A DNA stretch of 64,000 nt from Alligator mississippiensis. Its lineage: Eukaryota > Chordata > Crocodylia > Alligatoridae. Positions 12,301-24,197 of this stretch are shown here, piece after piece. The notes beneath the pieces are model-generated. The model was given only the letters and a program-made list of their open reading frames with translations, did not search any database and was not told the DNA's origin. The translations under genes were made by a program, and so were the position numbers. Positions within the stretch are counted from its first letter, which is position 1, and each line of letters starts with the position of its first letter. The stretch covers positions 53,912,882 to 53,976,881 of the forward strand of contig NC_081824.1 of assembly GCF_030867095.1 (NCBI RefSeq), written 5' to 3'.

Positions 12301-13054
12301 CTTATCACTGAACCACAGAATCTCACTTCCCTATCCTTGCTATTCATCTGATTCCATAACTTACATTCTTGGCTGCACAGGAGATTAATAGGAGAGGTTA
12401 ACAATGATCCAAACCAACACAGCCTATTCCACAGCTTGGCAGTCAGGGCAATCTCCTGGAAAGCAGGACATGGGGTCTGATTCATCTTGTGCTAAGAAGA
12501 TGAATGCAGGCCTCCTACTTCCTGGATGCATATCTAACCAGTAGATTACTGTAAAAAATGGGTAGGTCCACCATTGCCATAATTTCTTCACTGAATTATA
12601 GTATTGTTGATTTAAGCCAGATGTGCTTGGAGCACACCTAACAGACTGGGTTTCTCTGTAGATGTAGGTACTTCTCCAGTGCCAACTTGGATTGCAATGA
12701 CTTTAAGCAAATGTTAGGTGCTTAGTGATCAAACTGGATCCCTTCTCACTATGATCAGATAACCAAGTCTAGGAAAGTCTGCCATTTAAAATGAAGGCCT
12801 CACCTGGGCTCTACTCAGATTTGTGGTTTCTGCAGCAGGACCCATATGCATCACACTTTGGGACTTAAGGACCTACACTCCGCCTAAGTCCATTGAAGCA
12901 CTTACTAAACCAAAGAAGATCTGGCTTCTTGTCATAATTACCAGCCAGACTGCAATCTTATAGCCCTTCTTTTAAGGTCTCCTGTCAACCTTGAAGAATC
13001 ATGGTTTACTAACTTCCCTATCGTTAAGTAGAGTGATATGATTTTACCAGAGAT
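9317..13054. other. Intergenic DNA without a recognisable gene
   Basis: The first 140 bases after the CR1 tail are richer in GC than what follows and may belong to an unidentified older repeat. The rest is AT-rich with only short random ORFs. A tRNA-like relic near 12130-12200 is listed separately. Confidence 0.55.
12130..12200 (+). repeat. Possible tRNA-derived SINE head
   Basis: TAGCCTGATGG (12137-12147) fits an internal polymerase III A box. GATCTGCATCC about 30 bases later is a degenerate B box. The spacing is tRNA-like, but I could not fold a full cloverleaf or see a SINE tail, so it is best treated as a relic. Confidence 0.35.
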
Positions 13055-14740
13055 TCATAGCTGTGTTATTCTAAAGTCAGGCAGAAGGCAGGGTAGAGGT
13101 GCACCTTGTAGACCAACTAAACCAGAGATGCATAAGCAACAGTTTACTTCATCATTGAGGGGTGCAGGGGTTATAAAAAGCTAACCCAGGTAATGAGATA
13201 AGAATCCATGGTCTTGGTTTAGACCAGGGGTGGGCAATTATTTAGGCTGGAAAACTACCTAGTGAGTTTTGGTGAGTTGTCAAGGGCCACACATGTAACA
13301 TCTTTCAGAAGATGTCTTTTTAACAGATTATAATTTTTTTTAAAAAACAGTTCATATATAAAAAACAAACATCTGCTATAACATATTTTAATTTTATTTA
13401 AAAAAATATTATTGTCCTGATTTATGGCTGGGGGGGGGGGGGGATTGAGTAGTGTATATAGAGGTGATTGCATAATAGCTCAAAATACAGTCCTACTCCT
13501 GTAGATTGGGAGGCTAGAAGGCTGTTGGGATGCATGTATGGGAGTAGGGGTATGTGGTGGGGATAAGTGTGTGCAGGGGAGGTGGGGTGGGAGGTGTGGA
13601 GTATATATGGTGGGGTGGGTTTGCATATGTAGGGGGGTGCCTGATCACTAGGTCCCAGGAGCCAGGTGGGGGTGGGGGGAGGGAGGGATGGGGTCAGGGG
13701 GTGCGTGCAGCCAAGCTCACCCAGGCAGTACAGGTGCAGATGTGGTCCACCCCCCTCCACATGTGGCCCACAGCTGCCCTGCATCACTCTGCATGGGGCC
13801 AAGCCCTTCCTACTCCTGCTCATACCCACCAATGGTCCCTGCTCCAGCCCTAGCCCCAGCCAGTGCACAAAGCTTCTTGGCAGCGTTCACTCCCTTTCAC
13901 TCACTTGGCCCCCTGCAAGTGGCTGCTCATCATGCTGGACAGGTAGAGTGGGTGAGTGAAGCATGGGCTACACCAGGTAGGAGCAGGCAGGGCTTAGCCC
14001 CATCCAGAGCACTGTGGGAGCAGCTGCAGGCCTGATATAATCAATTGATGGGTTCCTGGCCACCTGCAGACCAGATCCAATCAATTGGCAAGCTAGATCT
14101 GGCCCTATTTTGCTCACCCCTGCTTTAGTCTAGTCCATGGATAATTTCTTGATCTACATTTTCACATTCAAGTTGTTTTTTAAAGTTTTGTTATCAAGGT
14201 CAGCAATGGAATATCCAGGGAGATTAATGTATCCTGCCACATGTTTGTGTGTGTTACTGGAATAGATTTCAAACCAGTGTTTGTACATTTTCACTCACAG
14301 GGATTGCCTCATCTGTCCAATGTAGACAGCAGAGGGGCGCTGTCACATATGCCATCAGATGTTTACATTGATAGAGAAGCAGGTGAATGAACTTTGGATG
14401 TTATAATACATGTTATTTTGTCTAGAAAAATGGGTGGTCTTTCCCGAGATCTTGATGAGGCAACATGGCTGACATTTGGGTGTGGAACTAGCTCTTGTGC
14501 CTTGGTGAGAGTAGGAGTTAGGTAGTCTGTTGCTAGAAAGATGTTGTTTGAGGTTGGGGGCTATATAAACCAAGACAAGTTTGTCTCCCATGAGTACCTT
14601 GAGATGTTTGTCTTTTGCTAATTCAGATACTAGAGAAAGTCTGGCAACAGCAGAATGGTACTCAGCATGGACTAATACCCTCTGTTTCTTCGCTGAATCA
14701 AATTTTGGTGAAACCAAATTGCTTTCAGCCAAATAAAGTT
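13055..14740 (-). mobile_element. Penelope-like retroelement fragment, minus strand, split by a hAT MITE
   Basis: On the minus strand 14732-14355 encodes the stretch after the reverse transcriptase of Penelope-like elements: a LVYIAPNLKQHL block, then a CQPC cysteine pair and an IQSSFTC motif. Just downstream, in another frame, lies a GIY-YIG-like YIGQMRQSL and a HVAGYINLPGYS motif (about 14320-14200). The family's 3' region follows, including a TTAGTTGGTCTA-type stretch at about 13110-13140. The element is interrupted by the hAT MITE at 13225-14122. Penelope elements code for reverse transcriptase plus a GIY-YIG nuclease and integrate at chromosome ends or other breaks. This copy lacks most of the reverse transcriptase and has frame damage, so it is inactive. 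Confidence 0.65.
13225..14122. mobile_element. Non-autonomous hAT DNA transposon nested in the Penelope-like element
   Basis: The left end CAGGGGTGGGCAA and the right end TTTGCTCACCCCTG are inverted repeats of the hAT type. An 8-bp target duplication is still visible as gtttagac (13217-13224) and ctttagtc (14123-14130), six of eight bases matching, which is the length hAT transposases make. The interior is G-rich with a G run near 13431-13443. The open frames inside do not resemble any transposase, so this is a MITE-like passenger mobilised by an element elsewhere. Confidence 0.8.
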
Positions 14741-16904
14741 ACACTTCTCAGCAAGATATTAGGTAAGGCTGCTGCAGTTAAAGTGCTTGCAGTACCCAAC
14801 CTAGCCCAGTATATTGAAATGATTTATTTATTTTTTTAATCAAACCTAATCATTATGATTTTCCTGAGCTGAAATATTAATTTTTGGACTCTTCCCTTCT
14901 CCTGAGCTACAGCAATATTGTAGAGTGTTATAGTTCTGTGGCCTTCACAGGGACTCCCCACAGAGGCTCTGTTCCTAGGCCAAGTCCTATCTCTCATGAT
15001 GCATAGCACTGCCTTATACCAAGACAATTACTGAAACCTGCAACACAAGATGTCTTTGAGAAATGTGAAGGTAGTAAAGTACACTTGGATTTAGATATCA
15101 GGAACTGGTGGTCAAACATCTGGTTAAAAGTTTATTAATACACATTTTCCTAGCCTTAGCAATAGGCATAATAAAAAGTAACCCAGAAAACTCTAGATAC
15201 ACTGTTGCTTCTTAAATTCACATAACAGCAATGTTTATATTTAGCTTCAGACAACAAGCAAAACGTAAGGCAGTCAGTGGGCAATGGCTTTTTCCTTCCA
15301 CACGTTTTATTTTGTATATTGCCTTGACCTAGTAGTGAAATAGTTTCTATAAGGTGATGCATAAATCAATTATACATGTACAGTCCAAACATTCTATGAC
15401 CATTTCAGCTTGTATACTGAACTGCATTCTTGGAGTTCCACTTGAAGGACCTACTTTCCTGTCACCAGGAGAGGCAAATGGTGATGATGCAGAATTCTAG
15501 ATTCCATCCACATGTTGGACCAAATAGTGAGCTGCTATCTGTTGGCACTGGATTTATGACCCAGATACCTTGCTCTGGGTGGATCCAAACTCTCAGAGCA
15601 ACCATGACCTCTCCATTCAATAATAGGCAAATTGCATTGATACACAGTGATAGCAGATAAGAATGATGCAAGCAATTCTATATCTACCAGTCCCCAGGCT
15701 CACAGAATCAAGGAAGGTATATCTGGCCAGTACACAAACTTCACTGAGATTTTCTTTTGTCAGATATCAGCAGCCTGGAGGTTGGAGACCAAGGCCCATC
15801 TTACCCCAGTGGGGTGGGCAGGACAGACTGGTGGTATGCCCTCTGCCAATAGTAGCTTTAGGTTCCCTTCTCAAGGACTCTTTGCTGCTATGAAATCCCT
15901 CCTTTTGTATTCTTTGCCTCCTCCTGATGACTCTTCATCTTTGGGCATCACTGACTGGTCTCCTTGTGGTCATCATACTGCCCACGTTCTGCCCTGTCAG
16001 CATATTCCTTTGTTTTACAAACCCACCACATGCACACATCCTAATTTGGGCTTTTTTCCCCAAAACCGGAAATCCCAAGGACTCTGCAGCAGGGCACCAT
16101 GACCTGACCAATATGGCAGACTCCCTTATCAGATGTTATGGAACACTGTAGTACATGTCTTCAGTTTCCCAGCCTGTGTGTCTGCTTGTTACTTGCCTAT
16201 GTTAGACACAGCAGGCTGTCACAAACAGGTTTTTAGAAATCAAATAACCCTTGCCATTGCCCTAGACCATTATTCTAATGCATATCTACTTTACCTACAA
16301 GCCAATTCCCAAAAGCAAACCTTTAAATACCATTTTCTTGCCATCACAACGTAGGATTTCTGTCTGTGCTCTCAGTCTCCACTATGGCCCAATAGTATTA
16401 GACTAACCACTTTATAATGTATTTAGCTTCTTTAATAATTGTCCAGAGATTGTCAGCGAAGATCACCCAGACACTTATTTGATCAATGCAGAGAGTACAG
16501 CATCAGAACAGTGAACATTCTAACTGAGCTGTACCAAAAAATAAATAAAAAAAATTGACAGTACAAATCTGCCATTGGCACCTAACGAGTCTGAAAACTG
16601 TTGAGTGAATATGATTTCCTTGTTACTATGTGGACACAATAGATAAAAAATAAGATCTGTACTCCTTCTGAATGACAGGAAGAGAAAAAAAGTGAGCTTC
16701 TTGAAGCAAAGATTAATTGATGTTACAATTGTGTACATTTGCCTGGGTTGTTATCCAAATGTCAAACAGCATTCTCACTCTTCAAATGAAGCACTGAGAC
16801 TGGAGGATGGAAGTGGCATTTCAGAGGTGAGAAGATCTATGCGAGATGTCATTGAAGGCTTTAGACATTTAGAGACATGCTCTGGGAGGGGGGGACGGGG
16901 ATGA

Positions 16905-17205
16905 TTAATTAGAGTGTCTCTGAGAGCCGCTCTAATTAAAACACCCAAAGCATTACTTGTATACCTGTATCAGCATCCCTGCACTGAAAAGTGGCAACAG
17001 AGGCAAGCAAAACAAGCAACAGAACTCAAACAAGCTTTAGTTAGTGTGTACCTGCCACCATTTTTCAGTGTGGGGACACTGATATACATGACACTGGAGT
17101 GCAGTAATTACCATGCTCCAGCAGACTCAATTAGTCGAGTTTACTTTGATGCACTGTTTACAATGCATCAGAGCAGCCTCACCGCATGTGTATAGAGGCA
17201 CCCTT
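16905..17205. repeat. Possible MITE-like segment
   Basis: The segment begins with TAATTAGAGTGTCTCTGAGAG and contains a TGCAGTAATTACC word and several short inverted words (GATGCACTG and CAATGCATC around 17150). It ends near GTGTATAGAGGCACC. The GTGTCT start and GTGTATAGA end resemble the palindromic family at 4025. The similarity is weak and the boundaries are guesses. Confidence 0.3.
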
Positions 17206-18549
17206 TGAGTTTAACAGCTTTGGCCGAAGCTCCAGCAAGGTTAAATTTCTGAGTATATGGATGACTGGTCTCTGAGTGTACCACTGGGTCTGCTTTTTTA
17301 ACCCTCAATGTATGAATATAGATTTCTTATTGTCCCCGTTTTGTGCATTCTCCTCAAGGCTTTCTTTTTAGAATGGCAGGTAAACTAGTCATCAACAAAA
17401 ATATGTTCATAGGCAATGTGGGGGAGCTGGCCATCACTGAAATGAATAATCACCCATCTCTATACAATTTTTACTGATATAAGGTGCTCCTATTGGCTGA
17501 CATCATTTGATACAATTGTTGGCTTTGCTTCAGGTTCAGAGAAGCCCTTTGTGCTCTGGGTGGTGATGGTCCATCAATATGTTATGCCTCAAATCTCTGA
17601 ATACTGTTTTGAAATGTGGTTCCACAGGAAATGATCCTAGGCCTGTTGATTCCAATTACCTCCTCACTGCCTGGTCCCACTCCAGGTACCTAACTGAGTA
17701 AGTATGTGAACATCCAAGGATCATCAAGCTTAAGATCTTGCTGCCATATTTCATGACCCACATCATCATCATTGCTTCTTTGCCTTGGCTTCTGCTGCTC
17801 ACTTTATGTATCTATTTCTTTTTTATCTGCATGAACCTCTTCTTCTCCTTCCAAATGACTTTCAAGGTGGCCTTCTGAGGGCTTCCAGTACAGATACTCC
17901 TCAGACTTTATTTCCTTATGAGGATTTGATGCATTTGTTTTCCATGCACATTCTTCCAGCTAAAAATCACCACCATGAATGTGTGCCAAAAACACATAAA
18001 AAGGGTGAAGAAAGGGAGGAGTAAGAAGAAAAACAAAGTTGTGGAGGAGTTTATTTGCAAGTATTGTTTTAAACATGTTAGAGTCTTTACTCAGTGAAGA
18101 GCATGCCAGATATAGATCTCTGTGGGGGAATTTCAAAAACTTTTCCTAATAGGTGCATGTACCTCTATGGCTACAATGCTCACAGAAACATCTTTCCATG
18201 GCTTACTACAAAACTATAGTGTTAAGGCAATACCCATAAAGTGCTCAGTAGAGCAGTATAGACATTCTAAATTGAGCAAATAGCACTGTAGCTCTACATG
18301 TATCATGACTTTCAAGAGATTTCTTAAAATTTCCATATGGATTTAAAAAATAATTCTCTCTTTGTAACACTGATGTCAGCTTATAGGTGAAACTTTAGAT
18401 AAATGCAAGGTGGCCACATCCATGTGTGCGCTCAAAGCAGTAAATAGCTTGATATGCCATTTTCCTTAACTTTATCTGCCACTGACAGATGCCCTCAAAT
18501 CATTACAGAAATAATAATAATAGTCCAAATAAAGTAAGGTGCTTGATAG

Positions 18550-18860
18550 ACCTCACTGAAACTCAGTGATTTATCATGCAATACATGGGAGTTTAAAGGT
18601 GAACCTTATTGTGAATCTCCATTGATTTAGAGTATAATACAGAGAAGCTTAGCGTGTAAATCTATTGTAAAATTCTATTGATTTACTGTACAATATACAG
18701 AAGCTTATGGTGCAACTTTATTGTGAGACTCTGATTCACTTGCACTGCCATGAAGCCAACTGTGTAACTTTACTGTGAAACTCTGATTTACTAGAGAGCA
18801 CGAAGGATTTCATTGAGCAGCTCTGTTGTGAAGCTCTTATTTACTATGATGTGCTCAGCG
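18550..18860. repeat. Degenerate tandem repeat, about six units of 53-56 bp
   Basis: The core ATTGTGAAACTCTGATTTA recurs in diverged form near 18555, 18608, 18664, 18719, 18772 and 18826, giving a period of 53 to 56 bp. Between cores, an AAGCTTA-type word also repeats. The units have diverged strongly, so the array is old. There is no sign that it codes for protein. Confidence 0.6.
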
Positions 18861-20284
18861 GGTCCCACTATAGAACGGGGCTGGGCTTTAACACACCATT
18901 TATGTTGCCATGTGGTAAGAAATATCTGCAACCAATGAAATATCTAAACACAGAAAGAAGCCTCCAGAGCACATCATCTGACTTATGCCATGTTAGTCAC
19001 TAATCTTCCCAATAATAAGATGCTATAGGAAAAAAAAAAGATAACTTTCTCAAAGGATCTGTATTGCTAAGGCATAGATAGGCACTTTGCTGTGAGGGCC
19101 TGATAAAATCCTTCAGCTTTCTATGGCCTTGACACTTCTTTAGTTAAAAAAGAGTGTAGTGTTTGTTCTATCATATTCCCTCAGTTGCCCAAAACACAGG
19201 CCCTCCATTCTTTCAAGCATATCCACTTTCTTTTGTTTTGTGTCCCTCTACCTCAGAGCATAGATATGGGTGTCCAAGATGGTTTGCTTTTTTTTTTTTT
19301 TTTGGGTGGGGTGGGGTGGGGATTAGGATTTGCAAGCAAATAGGTGTTGGTAAGCATCTCTCTTGCCTCATACAAACAAGTTTGAAGCTCAGGCAGCTAG
19401 GAACCAAAAAAGTGGCTGTTATTCAGAGACTCGCATGCTACAATTCTTGCTTCTCTTGTTACTGAAAAGGGTAATTCTAACCCTGCAATTGCAAATGCAA
19501 GTTTTAAATCCTCTCTTAGAGATCACTGGAGTAGCAGCCCCTGAACAGTTTTGTAAGGCTGGACTACAGCACAAAGTGATATCACAAACTGGGGTTATAA
19601 GGCTTCATTAGGCTTCTAAATTCAAACAAAGGACACTGAGCCAATACCTGAATATGCTAGAAAAGTTTATGAAACAGCTGAATAGATTTTACACAGAGTT
19701 TCCATAAAAATCTCCTTTCTTTTAAAAATCACCCAATGAAAAACTTCAGCCCAACCAATATTATTTTTACCAGATAATTCTGAGCATGTGGAAACAGGCG
19801 ACTATATACTTAATTATAGCTTTTGCGGATACAAAACTATACAAGAGATGCCATTAAAATCTTGACATTTACCTTTATTGCAGTATTCTCACCACTTAGT
19901 GGGTAATTAATGGCACCAAGTATAGAAGTAATTAATTATTACTTGTTTATATAACCTTCCACTTCCTATTTAAAATCTGCTTGGAATCCTGCACAATAGA
20001 ATTTAAAGAGTACAATCTAATAAAAACCTAACACATTCAACCCTCTTAAAGCACATTTATGAGGTAGATAGAGGACAGGTTTTAAAATGAAAAGGAAAGG
20101 GATTGGCATTCTAGCTAGGTGTTATATTGCCTTCATCACCATAACTTGCAAGCACTTTCCAATACTGCAGTAAGCAAGGTGACTAACACCCGTTTCATAC
20201 GGTTCAGTCTCTAAAAGCATAGTGTTTTGTTTTAATAGGGGTTGGGTTTTGGTGTGCTCTAAATAATAAAAATGTACATGCTGC

Positions 20285-20800
20285 AGAGGAGGCGAGGCTG
20301 AAGAAGTACACCCTTTACTTGGAGCAGCAGGTGGTGAAATTTGTGGGGGTTCTTAGGTCATTCCGCTGATAAGCCTTCAAGAAAGCTCTCTCTTTCACAA
20401 ATAAGCTTTTTCCTTAGGATAAAAAAATTCCATTGTGCTAGAGGACTAAAGCTGATGATCAGTCTCCATACTGGAGCTTGAGGCTATTTCTTACATATGC
20501 TGAATCCAGGCCACAGAGTGCCTTGAAGATAAGGTCCAAAGCCTTGAATTCAATATTCACAGGAAGCTGATGCAGGGAGTAGAGGCCAGGTTTGATTTGC
20601 TCCTGGTAGCCCATGTTTCTATGGAGGAGCAGCATCACATTCTGTACTAGCTGAACTTCCTTAAGTGCCGAAGGCTTCAAACCTGGGTATGCTGTAATCC
20701 TCTCACTCAGATGACGGCTGATGAACATGTTAATAACCAGGACAAGGACATCATTCATCAGAATGGGATGGAGCCTAGCCAACTACAGATGATGGAAAGT
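20285..20800 (-). mobile_element. L2/CR1-group LINE fragment, minus strand
   Basis: The minus-strand frame 20782-20459 encodes a LKEVQLVQNVMLLL block followed by YSLHQLPVNIEFKALDLIFK and ALCGLDSAYV. This is the C-terminal part of the reverse-transcriptase protein in L2-like vertebrate LINEs, whose usual form is LHWLPV, then FKALHGL and PSYL. The rest of the element is not recognisable and the edges are approximate. Confidence 0.6.
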
Positions 20801-21213
20801 GTTACTAGTAAACACCATGTAGTGACAGCTTAGAATCAGCAGGGAATTCAGGAACCCTCTTGAGCTAAAGGCCAATTGGTATAACTAAGGGGAGAGTGGG
20901 AAGGAGGGGTTGGGGTAGCGGCTTGGGCACCACTTCTGTGGGGGCAGCACAAAAACAGTTGCGACTGCAGCAACAGCAGATGGTGCCACTGTGATTGGCA
21001 CCATAGCAACCAGACCTGCCCCAGGTGCTACATAGCTGCACAGGGTGCAGAGCTGCCTGCCTAAGCCCCTACTAAAAACTGAGTTGACTGTGTATATTGT
21101 CTTACTATTTCTCTTGTAGATGTTGAATGTTACCAGAGAAAGAATTCGTTCCTCTTAGATTATCAGTGACAGTGCAGATGCCCACCAGTACCCTTTGGCT
21201 GCTTTCTTCCCCT

Positions 21214-21924
21214 TGTGCGGGCCGGGAGCGGTCCGAGGCTTTCGGGGGTGCGCGGCAGGCTGTGGCCAGCAGCCCTGGCACATGGGTCGGGGAATTCGGC
21301 ATGGCGGACTAGAATTAGGCACGGACGCGTAGAGGTTGATTAAAGATTATTTTACTTACACTGTAGATGGTCGCGGTGCAGGCAGGAAAACTAGCTTGCG
21401 TTGCAGTTACAAACAAAAAGAAAACTCGCACAAACAAGGCCCGTAGAAAACTCGAGCCTCTTAAACCCGGACAGAGCTCTGGATACCACAATGAGAGTCC
21501 AAAAGGTAACTCTCCATGAGCACACAGGGAAGGGTACGTTGAGGGATCAGGCGGCGACAGGGAGAGGCTAGAGGTTGATCAGGCCCCTATATCCTTCTTA
21601 AGGCACACGCTGGGTTTGTTAAGCTCCACAGCACGCTTAGAGTTCTTCACGAGATGTGAAGCCGTCGCCCTCCTCCTCCTCCTCGGGAGGAAACTACTCA
21701 AGCCTCTTATACGGCTAGAAAGCCAATCGCTAGCCGCCACGTGGGAATAATTTAGAAACAGCCAATAGTGGGAAACAAATTTACATAGGGTGGCGGGAAC
21801 TCCTTTGCACTGGGGTTTTCTCTATGCAGCTGAGAATTGCGCTGTGCAAAGAAAGCTCCTCGTGGTGGGAAATAATTCTGCAATGCCGAAGCACATACAA
21901 AATCATACCCTTTGGGTCATGACA
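21214..21924 (-). mobile_element. Solo LTR of an endogenous retrovirus-like family, minus strand
   Basis: The 711-bp segment starts TGTCATGACCC and ends CCCGCACA on the minus strand. It is flanked by a perfect 5-bp duplication cccct (21209-21213 and 21925-21929). It shares with 3112-3907 the CCAAT-type and TATA-like promoter blocks and the AATTCTAG-adjacent region after the poly(A)-like signal. No internal retroviral sequence is present, which is the usual result of recombination between the two LTRs. It is a fossil of moderate age. Confidence 0.85.
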
Positions 21925-23903
21925 CCCCTCATCCAGGATAGACTTGCGCTATTTTAATGCAGTTTTTGGCTTCCTCTCATGCCACATGACACAATAGTAT
22001 CACCTGATTGCAAATTTGAATGGTGCAGAGGGTCCAGGAGGATGAGAATGGATTCATGTCTCTTTTGTCTATCTACAGCTAGACTGATTGAGTCCGATCA
22101 CTGATATCACTGATTGAGTTCTATGCCATATCTTGGTCTGAATCCAGATTTACTGAGTTTAGGATATTAGCATAAATTAAATGGAGTTTAGTTACTTCTG
22201 TATGAGTTTGCTCAGAAACAAGAGGTGGTGGACTAGAACTGTGGGAATCTTCAGTGCCTGACCTGTTATTTGGGACAAGGTGTGCTTTTGGCTGCCTGAC
22301 CCTGCCCTGCCTACTCGGATCTCTCAGGGTACTGCCCTGTCCTTGACTTTTGATGGTAAATATAAATTTGGGAGGCTTTTTCAAAGTAAGCATTGGGTAC
22401 TTCACACTGCCCTGTTCATCATCAGGCTGCCTTGATACCAGTCTTGAGCAAGGCATTGCTCTTACTGGCCTCATACTCAAAACATTTAATCTAAGAACAA
22501 ATAACCCATCTGGGTACATTCACCACAGAGAAAATCCCCACACACCACTGGACCCCTGGCCCTCCTGTGTGTCACTGAGCTCTGGACCCCCAGTCCTACC
22601 TTGTGCCACCAGGCTCTGTACCAACCAGCTCTCACTAGCAGTATTGTATCTGTCTTTGAAGCTTTAAGTTATTCATCCTCTTCAGGGAGCTATTCTCACT
22701 TCAACCCTCAGGGCCAAATTGACTCTCTGGCTAGGCCCAAGCCTTTATACCTACCAACTCCAACCCCTTCTGGTCACCTGATCTCTGCTTTTCAGAGCCA
22801 GGCACAGGGTTTTTGCTATTAATCAATCTACAGGCTTGTGTTTCAGCAGCCTGCCTCTCAATAGGCAGACTCAAAGCCCTGAAGCCAACTTCTCCTAATC
22901 AAGCAGCCCCTGCATAGCTTTGCAGCCAAACCAGCTGTTTTGGTAAGGTGCCCTCTACATCTTGTGGCCCCTTAGTTCTGCTGCTTGGCCCTACTCTCAG
23001 TCAGGGTTTGAATTGCATCCTGACTCTTGGGGGGGAAGTCTGTGGTAGTGGCAGCTGGAAGCCAGAAGGAGCTGCCACCATCACTGGAGGCATGGGGGAT
23101 GGGGGGGGCCCTCTCATTTCTTATGCGAGAGCTCTCGTCTCTTATGAGGGGCTTAGCCCCCCCCGAGCTCCCCTGTAATTTGAACTCTGCTTTCAGTACC
23201 AGAGGGTACTCATTTGCCCAATTATCAGCAGCCTGATCACCTCTTTACCCCACTGCCTGAAGCCATCTCTTGTGGCCACTCCCTTTTACCAGTTTGCTCC
23301 AGGTAAGTGGCTGGAAACTTTCCTGAAGCATTGGACAGCTGCCTATTTCTTCCACCTGGTCCTCTTAATAGGGGGATTGAAGCCCCTGTTACAACTACCT
23401 GTTTGGAGGAGGAAGAAAAGATCCTTTTTTGAATGATGTATTCACTGTTCTGGATACAAGGGGAATTTTTTATGACTCTTTTTTTACCAGCCGAGAAGAG
23501 TATGATTTGGAAAGGAATGTAAAACAAATGGGATCAAGAGCAGTTTGTATTTAAAACACACACACATGCACAACAATACTTACCATTGGGAGGGGACAAG
23601 AGTTTTTAATGCAATCCTTGAAAGTGCAGAGGAAAGTCATAGTTAAAGCAGCTTCTACAGCTTAGAACCCTTCACAAAAGTGAGACTTTTTACTGATGTG
23701 AAGGTAATGGTGATAACCCTAAAGGTGTGTGTGTATAAATACTAGAGAGGTGGTTTAAAATACAACAACACTCTTAACTTGAAGTCAATCAGCCATCTTT
23801 GTAACCAACATATAGAATGAAGCATAGGTCATATCTGAGCTATCACAAATAAGTGTGCAATCCTGTTGCTGCATCTTTAACTGGCTGTGAGCCCTATAAC
23901 ATA

Positions 23904-24197
23904 CCATATTTTCTTGCATACAGCACACATCTTTCCCCACAAAAAACAGCTGCTGGAAATCAGGGTGCATGTTATTAGCAAGGAAATATGGTACCTGCAG
24001 TTTCTGTGGCTTAAGCTTCTATTGGGCAAAAGCAACTCTTCATGCTACCCACAAGAGCAGAACAATGAGAAGGCCCAGCTCACTACCTGCTGGTATTCAG
24101 TTACTTACTACAGTAAAGATCTTTTTTTCTTCATTCTGTCTTTTATAAACAAGATGCATATATTATTCTGGATTGTGTTGTATGCATGAAAATATAG
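23904..24197. mobile_element. Short MITE with TA target duplication
   Basis: The left end CCATATTTTCTTGCATACA and the right end (reverse complement) CTATATTTTCATGCATACA match over about 24 of 27 bases. Both ends are flanked by TA (23902-23903 and 24198-24199), as left by Tc1/mariner-type transposases. A second, internal inverted copy of the end lies near 23965-23992. No coding content. Possibly related to the elements at 31545 and 34488, whose ends also read CC(A/G)TATTT. Confidence 0.65.

Larger units (their letters stand above)
14741..20284. other. Intergenic DNA, no gene recognised
   Basis: Only short ORFs without family resemblance are present. Two structured pieces, a MITE-like segment at 16905-17205 and a degenerate tandem repeat at 18550-18860, are listed separately. 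A T-run followed by a GGGGT repeat lies at about 19288-19322. Confidence 0.55.

Noticed and set aside
13422-14035. ORFs of about 100-148 codons in the G-rich 13.4-14.0 kb segment
   Set aside because: They lie inside a hAT MITE with terminal repeats and target duplication. Low-complexity G/C composition explains them.
22121-22667. 132- and 105-codon ORFs at 22.1-22.7 kb
   Set aside because: They overlap on opposite strands, with no family motifs, splice sites or codon pattern to support either.
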